From Acinetobacter lanii (GTDB lineage Bacteria > Pseudomonadota > Gammaproteobacteria > Pseudomonadales > Moraxellaceae), in contig NZ_CP049916.1 of NCBI RefSeq assembly GCF_011578285.1, forward strand, positions 1,364,001 to 1,428,000: 64,000 nucleotides of DNA. The letters are read 5' to 3'. The position numbers and the translations under genes are program-made. Below the pieces are notes generated by a model, which had not been told where the DNA came from, searched no databases, and was given only the letters and a program-made list of their open reading frames with translations. Within the stretch, counting starts at the first letter, position 1; each line of letters opens with the position of its first letter. Of this stretch, positions 7,619 to 16,761 are shown piece by piece.

Positions 7619-8524
7619 ATACTTTTAGAGCCGGATTTAACACACGGAAAAAAAATCGGCTTGGTCAATGAACTCCTGAATATCATGTTTGGTGATATTT
7701 GTCAGAATACTGTGAGTATAGAGCAAGGTCAGCGTGTAGAAAATTTAATGCTAAAACTTAGAGTTGTGCTGTGTCGTATCGCTACACCAGCAGTTAGTAT
7801 TCGAATTCCAAGTTTGGGTTTACACCCAAAACTATATTTTTATAAAGATCATCGTTTTCAAGTGACATCCTTTTTGGCTTGGTTCTCTATCGTCTGCGAA
7901 ATTGAAGAAGATTGTTTTGAAATACAGAATAAAAAGTTAGATTTTATTGGTTTTACCCGAGCACGCCGTGGTGTTGAAAGTTTAATTGAAAAAATTCCTG
8001 TGGCCATCAAAGAAACTGTCGGTAAGTTTGGTAGCGGGATCAGATCACATGAGCGATTGAAGAACGTGTATCAAGCCTTTATCTGTATTGGACTCAATAT
8101 AGATTTAGATTTTGAAGACGAAGTTTGTTTGAACACCGTCATTCTTTCGATGAGTCAATCATTTGATTATATTAATTTTAATGATTTTTACCTTGAACGT
8201 TTTGGTGGTGATTATGATGAGAGCATTGTTGATGATGTTGTGAGCTTTGTGAAATCAGTAAGACCATCAAAGAAGAAAAAACCTCTAAATTTTTCAATCG
8301 CTACTAAAAGAAATCTGTATCAACGTGAGGAAAAGAAAACATGGAGCTATTGCGAAGTATGTGATAGCGCTCTATACCTTGAATCGACTGAAGTAGATCA
8401 TCGAGAATCGAAAGCAGAAGGTGGTTACGGTATTATAGAAAATGGAGCAATTATTCATCCTATATGTAATCGTTTCAAGTCGGATCGTGATTTGGATGAA
8501 GTAAGGGCTGATTTATTTGAATAA
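7619..8524 (+). pseudogene. HNH endonuclease domain protein, 5' end removed by IS3-family insertion
   Basis: The frame is open from the IS junction at 7619 to TAA 8524 (~301 codons). The C-terminus carries an HNH nuclease fold: CEVC (residues ~248-251 counted from 7619), VDHRESKAEGG, ENGAIIHPICNRFKSD. These supply the CxxC, the DH pair, the central Asn and the distal His. The N-terminal ~200 residues are unrecognised. The first internal ATG is 7685, but the frame continues upstream of it into the IS, so the original start is lost. It could be cargo of the P4-like element or a nuclease attached to the Ssp locus 200 bases downstream. Confidence 0.6.
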
Positions 8525-8541
8525 TTTGATGTATACAAAAT

Positions 8542-8565
8542 GATAGAGAGCTTTTGCTTTCTATC
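8542..8565 (+). terminator. possible weak terminator after the HNH gene
   Basis: GATAGAGAGC, loop TTTT, GCTTTCTATC forms a 10-bp stem with one G-U pair, 18 bases after the stop codon. The run of T after it is poor (AGTATATTT), so termination strength is uncertain. Confidence 0.4.
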
Positions 8566-8650
8566 AGTATATTTAAATATTATTAAAAACGATTGTGTTT
8601 TCTGTATATCATTTAAATTTAACAATAATTTAAAATATTTAGTGTTAATT

Positions 8651-8679
8651 TTTTCAATCAATTGAATATCATCTACAAT
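8651..8679 (+). promoter_or_regulatory. candidate sigma-70 promoter for sspBCD
   Basis: TTTTCA (8651-8656), 17 bases, TACAAT (8674-8679) match the -35 and -10 consensus at 4/6 and 5/6. Predicted transcription would begin near 8686, just before the palindrome at 8693. Confidence 0.45.
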
Positions 8680-8692
8680 AATAGTACTCTCC

Positions 8693-8710
8693 CTGGAGAA
8701 ATTTCTCCAG
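8693..8710. promoter_or_regulatory. perfect 18-bp palindrome upstream of sspB (operator candidate)
   Basis: CTGGAGAAATTTCTCCAG is a perfect inverted repeat 15 bases before the sspB ATG and just downstream of the candidate -10. It could be an operator for an unlinked regulator, or form a hairpin in the mRNA 5' end. No regulator gene is adjacent. Confidence 0.5.
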
Positions 8711-8725
8711 TGAATCTTTGTTGCA

Positions 8726-9625
8726 ATGAAATCTGATATTTTTAATTTACATTTTTCGGGTCATGAAACCTTTGCACTACGCTATGGTTGGCTAAATAAA
8801 GCATATAATAATTTTAGTTTAAATGAAAAAGATATTGAAAAACAAGTTGTTGAGCTTGGTGTTGGTAAAAATATGGTTAACAGTATTAAATACTGGGCTG
8901 AAGTTTCAGGGTTGGTGCCGCTCAAAGATTCTGAGAATAGTAAACAAAACTATAAAACTGCAATAAGTGAAATTTTTGCAAAATATGATACTTACTTAGA
9001 GTTGAATGAATCTACTTGGTTACTACACTATTTTATTCAAAAAAACTTTACTGATCTAACACTTGCTCGCTGGTATTTTAATTATTGTAATAAACAAGTC
9101 TTTGAGAAATCTGAATTACTTAGTGATCTTATATTTTGGCTTGAAACAAACGGTTTGAAGCTACCTTCGGAAGCGACTTTGCAGAAAGATTTAGATTGTT
9201 TCATTCTTTGTTACTCAAAAAAACTAAGTAAGAAACAGCTTAATGAAGATGCTTTTATTTCGCCATTAAATGAACTAAATCTAATTTATCAGGTGGATTC
9301 TCATAAGTTTAAAGCTGATCTACTTGAGCAAAAAAATCTTTCAGTGGATATATTTTTATATTGCTTAACAGATTTTTGGCAAACACATTTCTCGGAAGCT
9401 CCTTCACTAAGTGTAGATATGATTTCGACTTATCCGGGAAGCCCTGGTCGTTTATTTCGTTTAAATAATGCATCGGTTGATTATTTCTTAAATCAATGTG
9501 CAGTTATTGACGATCGTTTTAACTGGACTGATACATTAGGAATGCGAAGCTTATCTTGCTTGGATATCAAAAATGTAAATTTAAACGAACTACTGGCTAA
9601 TATTTATCGTGAGTATCAGAAATGA
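8726..9625 (+). CDS. sspB: SspB-like DUF4007 protein (DNA phosphorothioation)
   Basis: The 299-residue protein starts with the DUF4007 signature FSGHETFALRYGWL (residues 10-23). In Ssp systems DUF4007 protein SspB acts with SspC and SspD to place a phosphorothioate in one DNA strand, and SspB of Vibrio was reported to nick DNA. Its ATG has no clear ribosome site, so it may be read from a leader or use an unusual site. It overlaps sspC by four bases (ATGA). The gene order DUF4007, large ATPase, PAPS-reductase-like is diagnostic. It is full-length and intact. Confidence 0.85.
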   Translation: MKSDIFNLHFSGHETFALRYGWLNKAYNNFSLNEKDIEKQVVELGVGKNMVNSIKYWAEVSGLVPLKDSENSKQNYKTAISEIFAKYDTYLELNESTWLLHYFIQKNFTDLTLARWYFNYCNKQVFEKSELLSDLIFWLETNGLKLPSEATLQKDLDCFILCYSKKLSKKQLNEDAFISPLNELNLIYQVDSHKFKADLLEQKNLSVDIFLYCLTDFWQTHFSEAPSLSVDMISTYPGSPGRLFRLNNASVDYFLNQCAVIDDRFNWTDTLGMRSLSCLDIKNVNLNELLANIYREYQK

Positions 9626-12600
9626 ATCAAAACTATAAATTAAATCATTACTATGAAATTCACGTAAACCATCTACTTTCGACACGACTTGATAGTGACA
9701 TATCGAAGGAATTTTTTGAGCGAGTAATTTTTCATGGAACAGCGTACAACTCATTGAAAACAATAGTTGATTCTTTTTATGAAAACACTCAATCCGCTTT
9801 TACTTTGACAGGTGGATATGGAACGGGTAAATCTACTTTAGCAGCGATTTTATCAGGGCTTTTACATCCAAATGATGAAATTAGAGTGGCTGCTAGAGCC
9901 CTAGTACAAGATTCTGATTTACTTAAGCAAATTGATAAAAATTTCAAGTTATCTAGTGATAAACCTTGGTTGATTATTAAAGCAGTCGGAGGGGTAACTT
10001 CACCTGTTGAGCTATTTTATAAATCCATCCTAAAAGCACTTCAAGATGCTAATCTTATGGATGTGTTTGAAAGTGACTTATTTTTTCTGCCAGATCAGAT
10101 AGATAGCGATCATCAATTAATTGAATGGATTGATGAAGTATTTAGAGCATTAGATGGAAGAATTTCGGGTAGTTTACTTATCTTAGATGAGATGGGTAAG
10201 CTTTTAGACCATATTGCTAGAAATAATGGTGATCTACATTTATTCCAGGATTTATCTGAGAGAATCAATAGACTTTCTACTAAGCAGTGTCCTTTTATCT
10301 TTTTAGGGATTTTGCATCAGGCGTTTGCTGACTATGCAAGAGGAATGAGTCATCATATCGCTTTAGAATGGACTAAAATTCAAGGTCGTTATGTTGATAT
10401 CTCATATCGAATTTCATTGGATGAATCGGTCGCACTTGTTTCTAAAACAATAAAAGCAAGAGAAACTCAAATTCCAGAAGCTATTACTGCTGTAAATAAT
10501 GCCTTAGTAACTAAAGTTGTAGGTTCTATTAAATCTCGATTGACAGAGAATAGTCCAAAACTGAATGTATATCTGCAAGAGGCATTGCCACTACATCCAT
10601 TAACTACGGTACTTCTGGGGATTATTTCTAAAAGTAGCTTTAGTCAAAATGAACGTAGTATTTTTAGTTTTCTTTTGTCAGTTGAACCTTTTAGTTTTAG
10701 AAAGTTTCTAGAGTCAGAAGTTAATCTAAACTCAACTTACACGATTGTTGATTTATGGGATTACTTAAGTCAAAACTTGCAACACCAAATCCTAAGTTCT
10801 AAAGAAGGGCATTTATGGGCAATCGTTGAAGAAACTCTAACTTTACTTAGTAAAAATCTAAGTAAAAAAGAGGGTTTAACTCCGGAAAGTGAAGAGTTAT
10901 ATCCTAACGTTATTAAAGCAATTGCAATGCTTAATATGTTTGGTAAGTCTTTAGGTATTTATCCGTCAGTAGATTTAATTGCTCACGCATTACCATCTTC
11001 ATCAAAAAACCTAGAAATTCTCCCTATATGTTTAAAGAATCTAGAAGATTGGGGAGTGATTACTTATTGGAATCGTACAAAGTCTTATGAAGTTGTTGAG
11101 ACATCTGAACTCAATATTCAGCAATTGTTACAAGAGAAGTTAGAGGCATTAAGTAACCAACAAAATTATTTTGAGCACATCAACTATAAGGGCAATTCAG
11201 TACTTGCAAAACGCCACTACCATGAAAGGGGTGTAATGCGTTGGATGGATCAGCATCTAGTAAATGATCTTCCTGGACTAGAACGTCTCATAAGTAAATC
11301 TGAATTTATTAAGTCAAAAGCTTTTGCGCACTTTGTTTTAATAACAGATCAAGCTCTTAATTCAACGAAACTAATTGAATTATCAAAGGAACATTCTCGT
11401 ATTGTTATTGCTAAGTTAGATAAAATTAGTGAATTATTAAGCTGGTCCAAAGAAATTTATGCACTAAATGAAATTTTTAGAGAATTGCCAAAACTGATGC
11501 TGGACACTGTTGCGAAAAAAGAATATGAGCAACGGTTAAATTATGCATATCAACAGGTCGATGATCTATTTAGTCAGTCATTTGAATCAGTGGAATGGTA
11601 CTGTAAGGGAAACCTTTTAAAGGGTAAGTCTTTATCCATTATTGTCTCTGATTTGGCTGATGAGCTATATCAATCATGTCCGAAAATCCTAAACGAATTG
11701 GTTGTTCGACATGATGTTTCTAGCTCTGCAGCTGCTGGTCGTAAAAAACTATTAGAAAATATGTTGGAGAATTCGAATCAAGAAAATTTAGGTATCGAAA
11801 AGTTCCCACCAGAAAAAGCAATTTATTTGTCTTGTATTAAACAATTAGGCTTACATCAGTTTAATGTGGAGAAGATGGAATGGGTATTTGATTTTCCTGT
11901 CTTAGATGAATCTAATAGAGATCAAAGTGAAAATTTAGAGCGTGTTTCGAAATTATTTCAACATGGATATAAAATTTTCACAGATACAAAGTCTTTAGTT
12001 CCTTTAACAGAGCTTTATAAAGTATGGTCAGATACGCCATTCGGTATTCCTCAAGGTGTATTACCAATATTTGCTTTAACCCTTTTGTTGGCTAAAGAAA
12101 AGAGCCTTGCTTTTTATGATAAAGATGTAACTCAAGAATTTAAGTTTATTAGTGAAATTGATGATGAGTACATCAATAAGCTGGTTAAGCGACCTCATGA
12201 GATTGCGGTTAAATATATTAAAGAGCCTGCTGAAAAAAATAGGTTTATCAATCTTCTAGCAAATAGCATTAAAGATATTTTTGACAAAAATATAGAGGCT
12301 ACCCCTTTAGCTGTAGCACGCTTTCTAGTTTCATACACTGTGAAGCAGTCTAGTTGGGCTAAGTTTTCTAAGGATAAAGAATATTTTGACGAGAAGGTAC
12401 AGTTATTAAGATCATTCCTTGTTAAGGCAGATGATCCTTACAAATTGCTTTTTGAAGACTTGTATGATGTGCTTGAGGTTTCTACAAGATCTGATGATCT
12501 AGTTCTTGCAGATCTATCAAATTTACTTGGTAGTTTTATGGGTGCAAAGCCAAATCTACTTAAAAATTTTGAAGGTAGATTACGTAAAGAACTCGGTAAT

Positions 12601-13095
12601 ATCACACCCGAAATCATTCAAGAAGCAGATGCAGTGAGCAAGTTTGCAGCTGATTGGAAAATGAAAAAATTTGCGGAACATCTATCTAGAAGCTCAAAAG
12701 AGTCCACTCAATGGTTGTCAAATTTAATTACATTGCTGGGTCAGATACCAGAAAAAGATTGGACAGATGATAGTCTGAAAAAAGCTTTTGAAGCTCTGCC
12801 TGGTTATGTCCAAAGATTTAAGCAACTAAGCTTTTTTGCTAGAAATGCTGAGAAATCAGAACAAATTTCATCTAATAAGCGATCCTTAGCAGTAATTATT
12901 AACACGGATCAAGGTCTTGAAGAATATAACCGAGACGTCATTGTAGATTCGACTATTGAGGATGATTTAAAAAAATTGCAAAAAGAGCTACTTAAAAAGG
13001 TGAATACTTTTGACCTAAGTGACGATGCTAAAGCAATGGTATTATATGGGTTGCTTAAAGATTATTTACATCCGATTGGTGAGGACAAAGCATGA
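9622..13095 (+). CDS. sspC: SspC-like large P-loop ATPase (DNA phosphorothioation)
   Basis: The 1157-residue protein has a Walker A GGYGTGKST (residues 64-72) and a Walker B LLILDEMGK (near residue 190). The rest is long, mainly helical and without recognised domains. In Ssp systems the ATPase SspC powers the sulfur-for-oxygen exchange together with SspB and SspD. ATGA overlaps with both neighbours imply translational coupling and a fixed complex. No frameshift or IS interrupts it. Confidence comes mainly from position between DUF4007 and the DndC-like gene. Confidence 0.85.
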   Translation: MNQNYKLNHYYEIHVNHLLSTRLDSDISKEFFERVIFHGTAYNSLKTIVDSFYENTQSAFTLTGGYGTGKSTLAAILSGLLHPNDEIRVAARALVQDSDLLKQIDKNFKLSSDKPWLIIKAVGGVTSPVELFYKSILKALQDANLMDVFESDLFFLPDQIDSDHQLIEWIDEVFRALDGRISGSLLILDEMGKLLDHIARNNGDLHLFQDLSERINRLSTKQCPFIFLGILHQAFADYARGMSHHIALEWTKIQGRYVDISYRISLDESVALVSKTIKARETQIPEAITAVNNALVTKVVGSIKSRLTENSPKLNVYLQEALPLHPLTTVLLGIISKSSFSQNERSIFSFLLSVEPFSFRKFLESEVNLNSTYTIVDLWDYLSQNLQHQILSSKEGHLWAIVEETLTLLSKNLSKKEGLTPESEELYPNVIKAIAMLNMFGKSLGIYPSVDLIAHALPSSSKNLEILPICLKNLEDWGVITYWNRTKSYEVVETSELNIQQLLQEKLEALSNQQNYFEHINYKGNSVLAKRHYHERGVMRWMDQHLVNDLPGLERLISKSEFIKSKAFAHFVLITDQALNSTKLIELSKEHSRIVIAKLDKISELLSWSKEIYALNEIFRELPKLMLDTVAKKEYEQRLNYAYQQVDDLFSQSFESVEWYCKGNLLKGKSLSIIVSDLADELYQSCPKILNELVVRHDVSSSAAAGRKKLLENMLENSNQENLGIEKFPPEKAIYLSCIKQLGLHQFNVEKMEWVFDFPVLDESNRDQSENLERVSKLFQHGYKIFTDTKSLVPLTELYKVWSDTPFGIPQGVLPIFALTLLLAKEKSLAFYDKDVTQEFKFISEIDDEYINKLVKRPHEIAVKYIKEPAEKNRFINLLANSIKDIFDKNIEATPLAVARFLVSYTVKQSSWAKFSKDKEYFDEKVQLLRSFLVKADDPYKLLFEDLYDVLEVSTRSDDLVLADLSNLLGSFMGAKPNLLKNFEGRLRKELGNITPEIIQEADAVSKFAADWKMKKFAEHLSRSSKESTQWLSNLITLLGQIPEKDWTDDSLKKAFEALPGYVQRFKQLSFFARNAEKSEQISSNKRSLAVIINTDQGLEEYNRDVIVDSTIEDDLKKLQKELLKKVNTFDLSDDAKAMVLYGLLKDYLHPIGEDKA

Positions 13096-13964
13096 CCCTT
13101 GAAAAACCAGTAAAACATGTCCTAGGGCTTTCTGGTGGTAAGGATAGTGCTGCGCTTGCTGTCTACATGCGAGACCACTATCCTGAGTTAGATATTGAGT
13201 ATTTTTTCACTGATACTGGTAAAGAATTGCCTGAAGTCATGGATTATCTAAACCAATTAGAATCTTACCTAGGTAAACCAATTTTGCGCTTAGGTTCAGA
13301 TAAAGATTTCGATTACTGGTTGAAGGAATATAATCATTTTCTTCCGTCTGGCCATCAACGCTGGTGTACTGTACAGATGAAACTAGTACCATTCGAGAAA
13401 TGGGTTAAACCCTTTCTTGATGAAGGGTATGAAATCATCAGTTACGTTGGAATTCGTGCAGATGAGCCTTGGCGTGAAGGTTATGTACCAACTCAAAAAT
13501 TTTTAACGACCAAAATGCCATTTGCTCAAGATGGTCTAGTCAAAGAGGATATTATTAATATTCTAGAAGGGACTGGATTAGGCCTTCCTAAATATTATGA
13601 ATGGCGCTCTAGGAGTGGATGTACTTTCTGTTTTTATCAAAGAAAGATTGAGTGGGTACGTTTGATGGAACGACATCCTACTAAATTTGAAGAAGCGAAA
13701 GCTTATGAAAAGCAACTTAATGATGAGAAGTCTACTAATGGTGAAACATATTACTGGATGGGTAAGAATACTCCTCTAAGTACCTTAGAGGATCCAGTAC
13801 GTGTAGCCCAAATAAAATCTGATCATGAGAAAAAACTCGAACGATTTAAGAAAAAGCGCCGTCGTAATGCTCTATATGATGATCAGTTGATTGAGATGAT
13901 TGATTTAGATGCTCTGTATGATGACATAGAGGGTGGTGGTGCTTGTGTGACGTGTTATAAATAA
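13092..13964 (+). CDS. sspD: SspD-like PAPS-reductase family ATP pyrophosphatase
   Basis: The 290-residue protein has the PP-loop SGGKDS (residues 14-19) of ATP pyrophosphatases. It has Cys in RWCTVQMK (~94), a CxxC in SGCTFCFYQ (~175-180) and a second CxxC at the extreme C-terminus (ACVTCYK, ~285-288). These fit the DndC/SspD branch, which activates the DNA phosphate with ATP and may hold an Fe-S cluster supplied through the cysteine desulfurase SspA. It ends the sspBCD operon and is followed at once by a terminator. Confidence 0.88.
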   Translation: MTLEKPVKHVLGLSGGKDSAALAVYMRDHYPELDIEYFFTDTGKELPEVMDYLNQLESYLGKPILRLGSDKDFDYWLKEYNHFLPSGHQRWCTVQMKLVPFEKWVKPFLDEGYEIISYVGIRADEPWREGYVPTQKFLTTKMPFAQDGLVKEDIINILEGTGLGLPKYYEWRSRSGCTFCFYQRKIEWVRLMERHPTKFEEAKAYEKQLNDEKSTNGETYYWMGKNTPLSTLEDPVRVAQIKSDHEKKLERFKKKRRRNALYDDQLIEMIDLDALYDDIEGGGACVTCYK

Positions 13965-13966
13965 AA

Positions 13967-13997
13967 AATAACTCGCTTTTAGGCGAGTTATTCTTTT
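13967..13997 (+). terminator. rho-independent terminator of sspBCD
   Basis: AATAACTCGC, loop TTTTAG, GCGAGTTATT then CTTTT: a perfect 10-bp stem starting three bases after the sspD stop. Confidence 0.85.
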
Positions 13998-14006
13998 AAA
14001 GTTGGT

Positions 14007-14102
14007 GGTAATCCTCTAAAAGTAGAATTTTTCTTAATATCCAAAAAGGAGGTTATGAATGAGAATATCTAAATTTATTAACATTCAGATCATGGCCATT
14101 TT
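14007..14102 (+). mobile_element. relic of the left end of an IS3-family element related to 'B'
   Basis: GGTAATCC, then CTAAAAGTAGAATTTTTCTTAA, a GGAGG ribosome site and an ATG reading MRISKFINIQIMAIF followed by a stop align along their whole length with the start of element B (18868 downward; orfA start [15 protein letters not shown]). Identity is only moderate, so this is an old fragment of a relative. It abuts the stop codon of the next - strand gene and may have trimmed it. Confidence 0.65.
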
Positions 14103-14540
14103 CTAAGAATGTTCTTCAATGGTATCTAATAGATTAAATAGAGGTTTTCCTTCTTCTATATCATTAAGAATTTGTAAAACATGCGGTATTCCTGCATTTG
14201 CTAAAGCAGAAACATAATTAAACATTTCACGGGCTTCATCTAATTTTTCAATATCCTGGTTATCGGCTAAATATACCATTTGCATATGTTTGACATGATA
14301 ATCTTCTAATATACTTGCAGCTGTAATATTGCTTACATCATTTGTACTAAAGTGTTGTGGTTTAATGTTTGTTTTTACAGCATAAATAAAGGCAAAATAC
14401 CAAAGGTCTACTTGTCGATTAAAAGGAGTAAATTCTCCTTGAGCTCTAGGTTCAGATTGTTTACAGAACTTTTTAACTTCTTCAGCATATTGTTTAGGTA
14501 TAGCAATTTGGTAGTTACTAAAAGGATTGTAAATTGACAT
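14103..14540 (-). CDS. unrecognised 145-residue protein of the Ssp-linked - strand operon
   Basis: The start is set at ATG 14540 (MSIYNPFSNYQ) because the stop codon of the upstream ATPase gene, restored without the IS66-type element, ends two bases earlier (TAA at 14542-14544). The longer frame to 14606 only overlaps that gene. The protein is soluble, with FTPFNRQVDLWYFAFIYAVK near residue 38 and an acidic helical C-terminus. I do not recognise the family; it recalls the small accessory proteins linked to dnd loci but that is not established. Its last residues abut an IS relic, so the C-terminus may be altered. Confidence 0.6.
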   Translation of the reverse strand: MSIYNPFSNYQIAIPKQYAEEVKKFCKQSEPRAQGEFTPFNRQVDLWYFAFIYAVKTNIKPQHFSTNDVSNITAASILEDYHVKHMQMVYLADNQDIEKLDEAREMFNYVSALANAGIPHVLQILNDIEEGKPLFNLLDTIEEHS

Positions 14541-14541
14541 T

Positions 14542-14664
14542 TTAGATAGCCTCTTGGTAATCAATGCGTTGACATATATCACAAGACTGCTTGTGATTAC
14601 ATTCACATCTTAAAATTCTTGTGTCTGAAATTTCAGGTTTATTAGCTAGCATTAAAGGATAGTG
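14542..14664 (-). pseudogene. displaced C-terminal tail of the SMC/DndD-like ATPase
   Basis: Joining this segment to 16766 and upward, after removing the IS66-type element and one copy of its 8-bp duplication, continues the ATPase frame without a break. The tail reads PLMLANKPEISDTRILRC, then ECNHKQSCDICQRIDYQEAI and stop. It has two cysteine pairs (CEC and CDIC) suggesting a metal site. The stop TAA at 14542-14544 is two bases from the next start, the normal tight operon spacing. This strongly supports the reconstruction. Confidence 0.75.
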
Positions 14665-14822
14665 GTAAGCGTCCGCTGAATCCCATGCCTATTTTTTAAT
14701 TTTGGTCGGATTTCCAGCGGTGTGGCAGTAATTCTGATGTGGTTCTAGGATTTTAGACCACGCCTATAAGTGATAATCTACTCCCCAATAAGCATGGGAA
14801 ATGCTTGTTTTTGGAGTCAACC

Positions 14823-15128
14823 ATGACACGAAGAAAACGTCGTAATCATTCAGCAGAGTTTAAAGTTAAAGTTGCTCTCGCAGCAATTAAAGGCGACCAC
14901 ACACTCGCTGAACTTTCTACTCAATTCGATTTACATCAAAACCAAATCATCGATTGGAAAAATCAACTGCTTGAGCAATCAGTCAATATTTTTTCACGAC
15001 CAACAGCACAACAAGAACCAGAGATTGACCTCAAAGCTCTACATGCCAAGATAGGACATCAGGCATTGCAAATTGATTTTTTAGAAGGTGCGCTCAGAAA
15101 AATAGGGCAGCTGAGCGGCAAAAAATGA
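14823..15128 (+). CDS. IS3-family transposase OrfA (element A, copy 1)
   Basis: The ATG at 14823 (MTRRKRRNHSAEFKVKVAL) is preferred over the upstream TTG. The product is a ~101-residue HTH protein with a short coiled coil. Its stop overlaps the orfB start (ATGA, 15125-15128). It is identical in sequence to the copy at 19481-19786. The downstream OrfB is truncated, so this copy cannot transpose by itself. Confidence 0.85.
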   Translation: MTRRKRRNHSAEFKVKVALAAIKGDHTLAELSTQFDLHQNQIIDWKNQLLEQSVNIFSRPTAQQEPEIDLKALHAKIGHQALQIDFLEGALRKIGQLSGKK

Positions 15129-15348
15129 TCGATAAGACCCATCAACTTTCGGTACGACAACAATCGCAATTGATTCAAATCAATCGCAGTACGTTGTATT
15201 ACAAGCCCAAAGAGATTTCATCAACTGATTTGAGTTGGATGCGTCTAATCGATGAAATTCATCTCGACTACCCATTTATGGGCAGTCGAATGATACGAGA
15301 TATGCTACAGCGTCAAGGACATCAAATAGGTCGGCGTAAAGTCCGACG
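15125..15348 (+). pseudogene. IS3-family OrfB fragment (element A, copy 1)
   Basis: The frame reads MIDKTHQLSVRQQSQLIQIN to GRRKVRR and then runs into element C. The catalytic domain is missing entirely. The intact part matches residues 1-75 of the copy at 18869-19484. Confidence 0.85.
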
Positions 15349-15398
15349 TGAACCGTACCGGGTTTGTCGGAGACCAACTTTCTTGAGAGAATGTCCCA

Positions 15399-15716
15399 AT
15401 GACAAAACCAAAATATACCCCTGAAATCAGAGAAAGAGCGGTTCAATTATTGATTGAATCTGAAAAAGATTATCCTTCTACTTGGGCTGCAATCACAGCA
15501 ATTGCACCTAAGATTGGCTGTACTCCTGAAACACTACGTTCCTGGCATCAGAAGTATTTGAATCAACAGAATCCAATCAAAGTACAGCAGCTTTCAGACC
15601 AAGAACGCATTAAACAACTTGAACGCGAAAATAAAGAACTGCAACGAGCCAATGAAATTCTACGCAAAGCAGCCGCTTTTTTCGCCCAGGCGGAGCTCGA
15701 CCGCCCACACAAATAA
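15399..15716 (+). CDS. IS3-family transposase OrfA (element C, copy 2)
   Basis: The 105-residue HTH and coiled-coil protein differs from copy 1 at a few residues (for example STWAAI against SNWAAI, RSWHQKYLNQQ against RVWYQKYLDKQ). It shares the overlap with OrfB. Both frames are intact, so this copy could be active. Confidence 0.9.
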   Translation: MTKPKYTPEIRERAVQLLIESEKDYPSTWAAITAIAPKIGCTPETLRSWHQKYLNQQNPIKVQQLSDQERIKQLERENKELQRANEILRKAAAFFAQAELDRPHK

Positions 15717-16618
15717 TGGTGGATTTTATCCATAATAATAAAGAGCTGTACGGAGTCGAGGCGATTTGTAGAATTTTACCTATCGCACCTTCAACCTATT
15801 ACCGAACTTTAGACCTCGCGGACAATCCAGAACATCGAGCGAAACGAGATTTACATGACTTGCATCATGCTGAACAAATTAAACGAATTTGGAAGGAAAG
15901 TTCAGGTCGATATGGTGTACGTAAAGTTTGGCAAAAACTGAAACGTGAAGGCTATATTATTGCGCGCTGTACAGTTGCTCGATTGATGCAAAAGCTAGGT
16001 ATACAAGGTGTTTGGCGAGGTAAGAATAAACAAACGACCCGTAGCCGGGATGATCAAAAACGAGCAGATGACTTGGTGAAACGCAATTTTAGTGCTGATC
16101 AGCCTGACCAGCTGTGGGTCGCTGACTTCACGTATATTCAAACAAATTCAGGCTGGGTCTATACCGCCTTTATTATTGATGTGTTCTCACGAGCAATTGT
16201 TGGATGGAAAGTATCAACACGTATGAATACAGACATGGTGCTCGATGCACTGGAGCAAGCATTGCATGATCGAGGCATGCCAAAGAACGTGATTCATCAT
16301 AGTGACAGAGGCGTGCAATATCTTTCCATTCGTTATACCAATCGTTTAGAAGCAGCAAATTTACGAGCATCAGTCGGTACGACCGGTGATTCATACGATA
16401 ATGCTTTGGCTGAAACGATGAATGGCTTATACAAAACAGAGGTGATTGAATATTTAAAAGCAGATTGGCAAGGTTTAGCGGATGTACAACTTGCGACACT
16501 AAATTGGGTAGATTGGTTCAATAAAGAACGTGTACATAGTGCACTGGGTTATGTATCACCTTTTGATTTTGAAGTAATCTACTATGATAAGATTAACCCG
16601 TTAGGTCAGGTGGCCTAA
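15716..16618 (+). CDS. IS3-family transposase OrfB (element C, copy 2)
   Basis: The 300-residue protein has an intact catalytic triad (VADFTYIQT, HHSDRGVQY, NALAETMNGL). It differs from copy 1 at around a dozen positions, including the C-terminal YVSPFDFEVIYYD. The divergence shows that the two copies did not arise from one very recent duplication. Confidence 0.9.
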   Translation: MVDFIHNNKELYGVEAICRILPIAPSTYYRTLDLADNPEHRAKRDLHDLHHAEQIKRIWKESSGRYGVRKVWQKLKREGYIIARCTVARLMQKLGIQGVWRGKNKQTTRSRDDQKRADDLVKRNFSADQPDQLWVADFTYIQTNSGWVYTAFIIDVFSRAIVGWKVSTRMNTDMVLDALEQALHDRGMPKNVIHHSDRGVQYLSIRYTNRLEAANLRASVGTTGDSYDNALAETMNGLYKTEVIEYLKADWQGLADVQLATLNWVDWFNKERVHSALGYVSPFDFEVIYYDKINPLGQVA

Positions 16619-16690
16619 CTTAAATAAAAAGTCTCCGACAAACCCGGTACGGTTCACAGTGTCTATAACTGTCTTTAAATCCATAAATAG

Positions 16691-16716
16691 GTGTCCACTT
16701 AAATTTTAGTGGACAC
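16691..16716. repeat. 9-bp inverted repeat near the IS66 right end
   Basis: GTGTCCACT, eight bases, AGTGGACAC. It may be two abutting ends of a lost small element or a hairpin in the IS66 remnant. Confidence 0.45.
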
Positions 16717-16761
16717 TATCGCGGTATTAATGAGTCAGGAAAAGTGGGGCTCAGCGGACGC

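Larger units (their letters stand above)
14735..15348 (+). mobile_element. IS3-family element 'A', copy 1 (3' part missing)
   Basis: The left terminus TGATGTGGTTCTAG matches the inverted terminus of the second copy (ending 19874). The element runs through orfA and 75 codons of orfB, then is cut by element C at 15349. The rest of orfB is not present on the far side of C, so more than a simple insertion happened. Confidence 0.8.
15349..16656 (+). mobile_element. IS3-family element 'C', copy 2
   Basis: It is a complete 1308-bp copy with the same TGAACCGTACC/GGTACGGTTCA termini as 6310-7618, in opposite orientation. It lies between a truncated element A and an IS66 end. The flanks show no short direct repeat. 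Confidence 0.9.

Noticed and set aside
14103..14606. Longer 167-residue start for the 145-aa gene, and identity as DndE
   Set aside because: The extra 22 residues overlap the restored ATPase tail in another frame, and the sequence does not resemble the DndE pattern I know.
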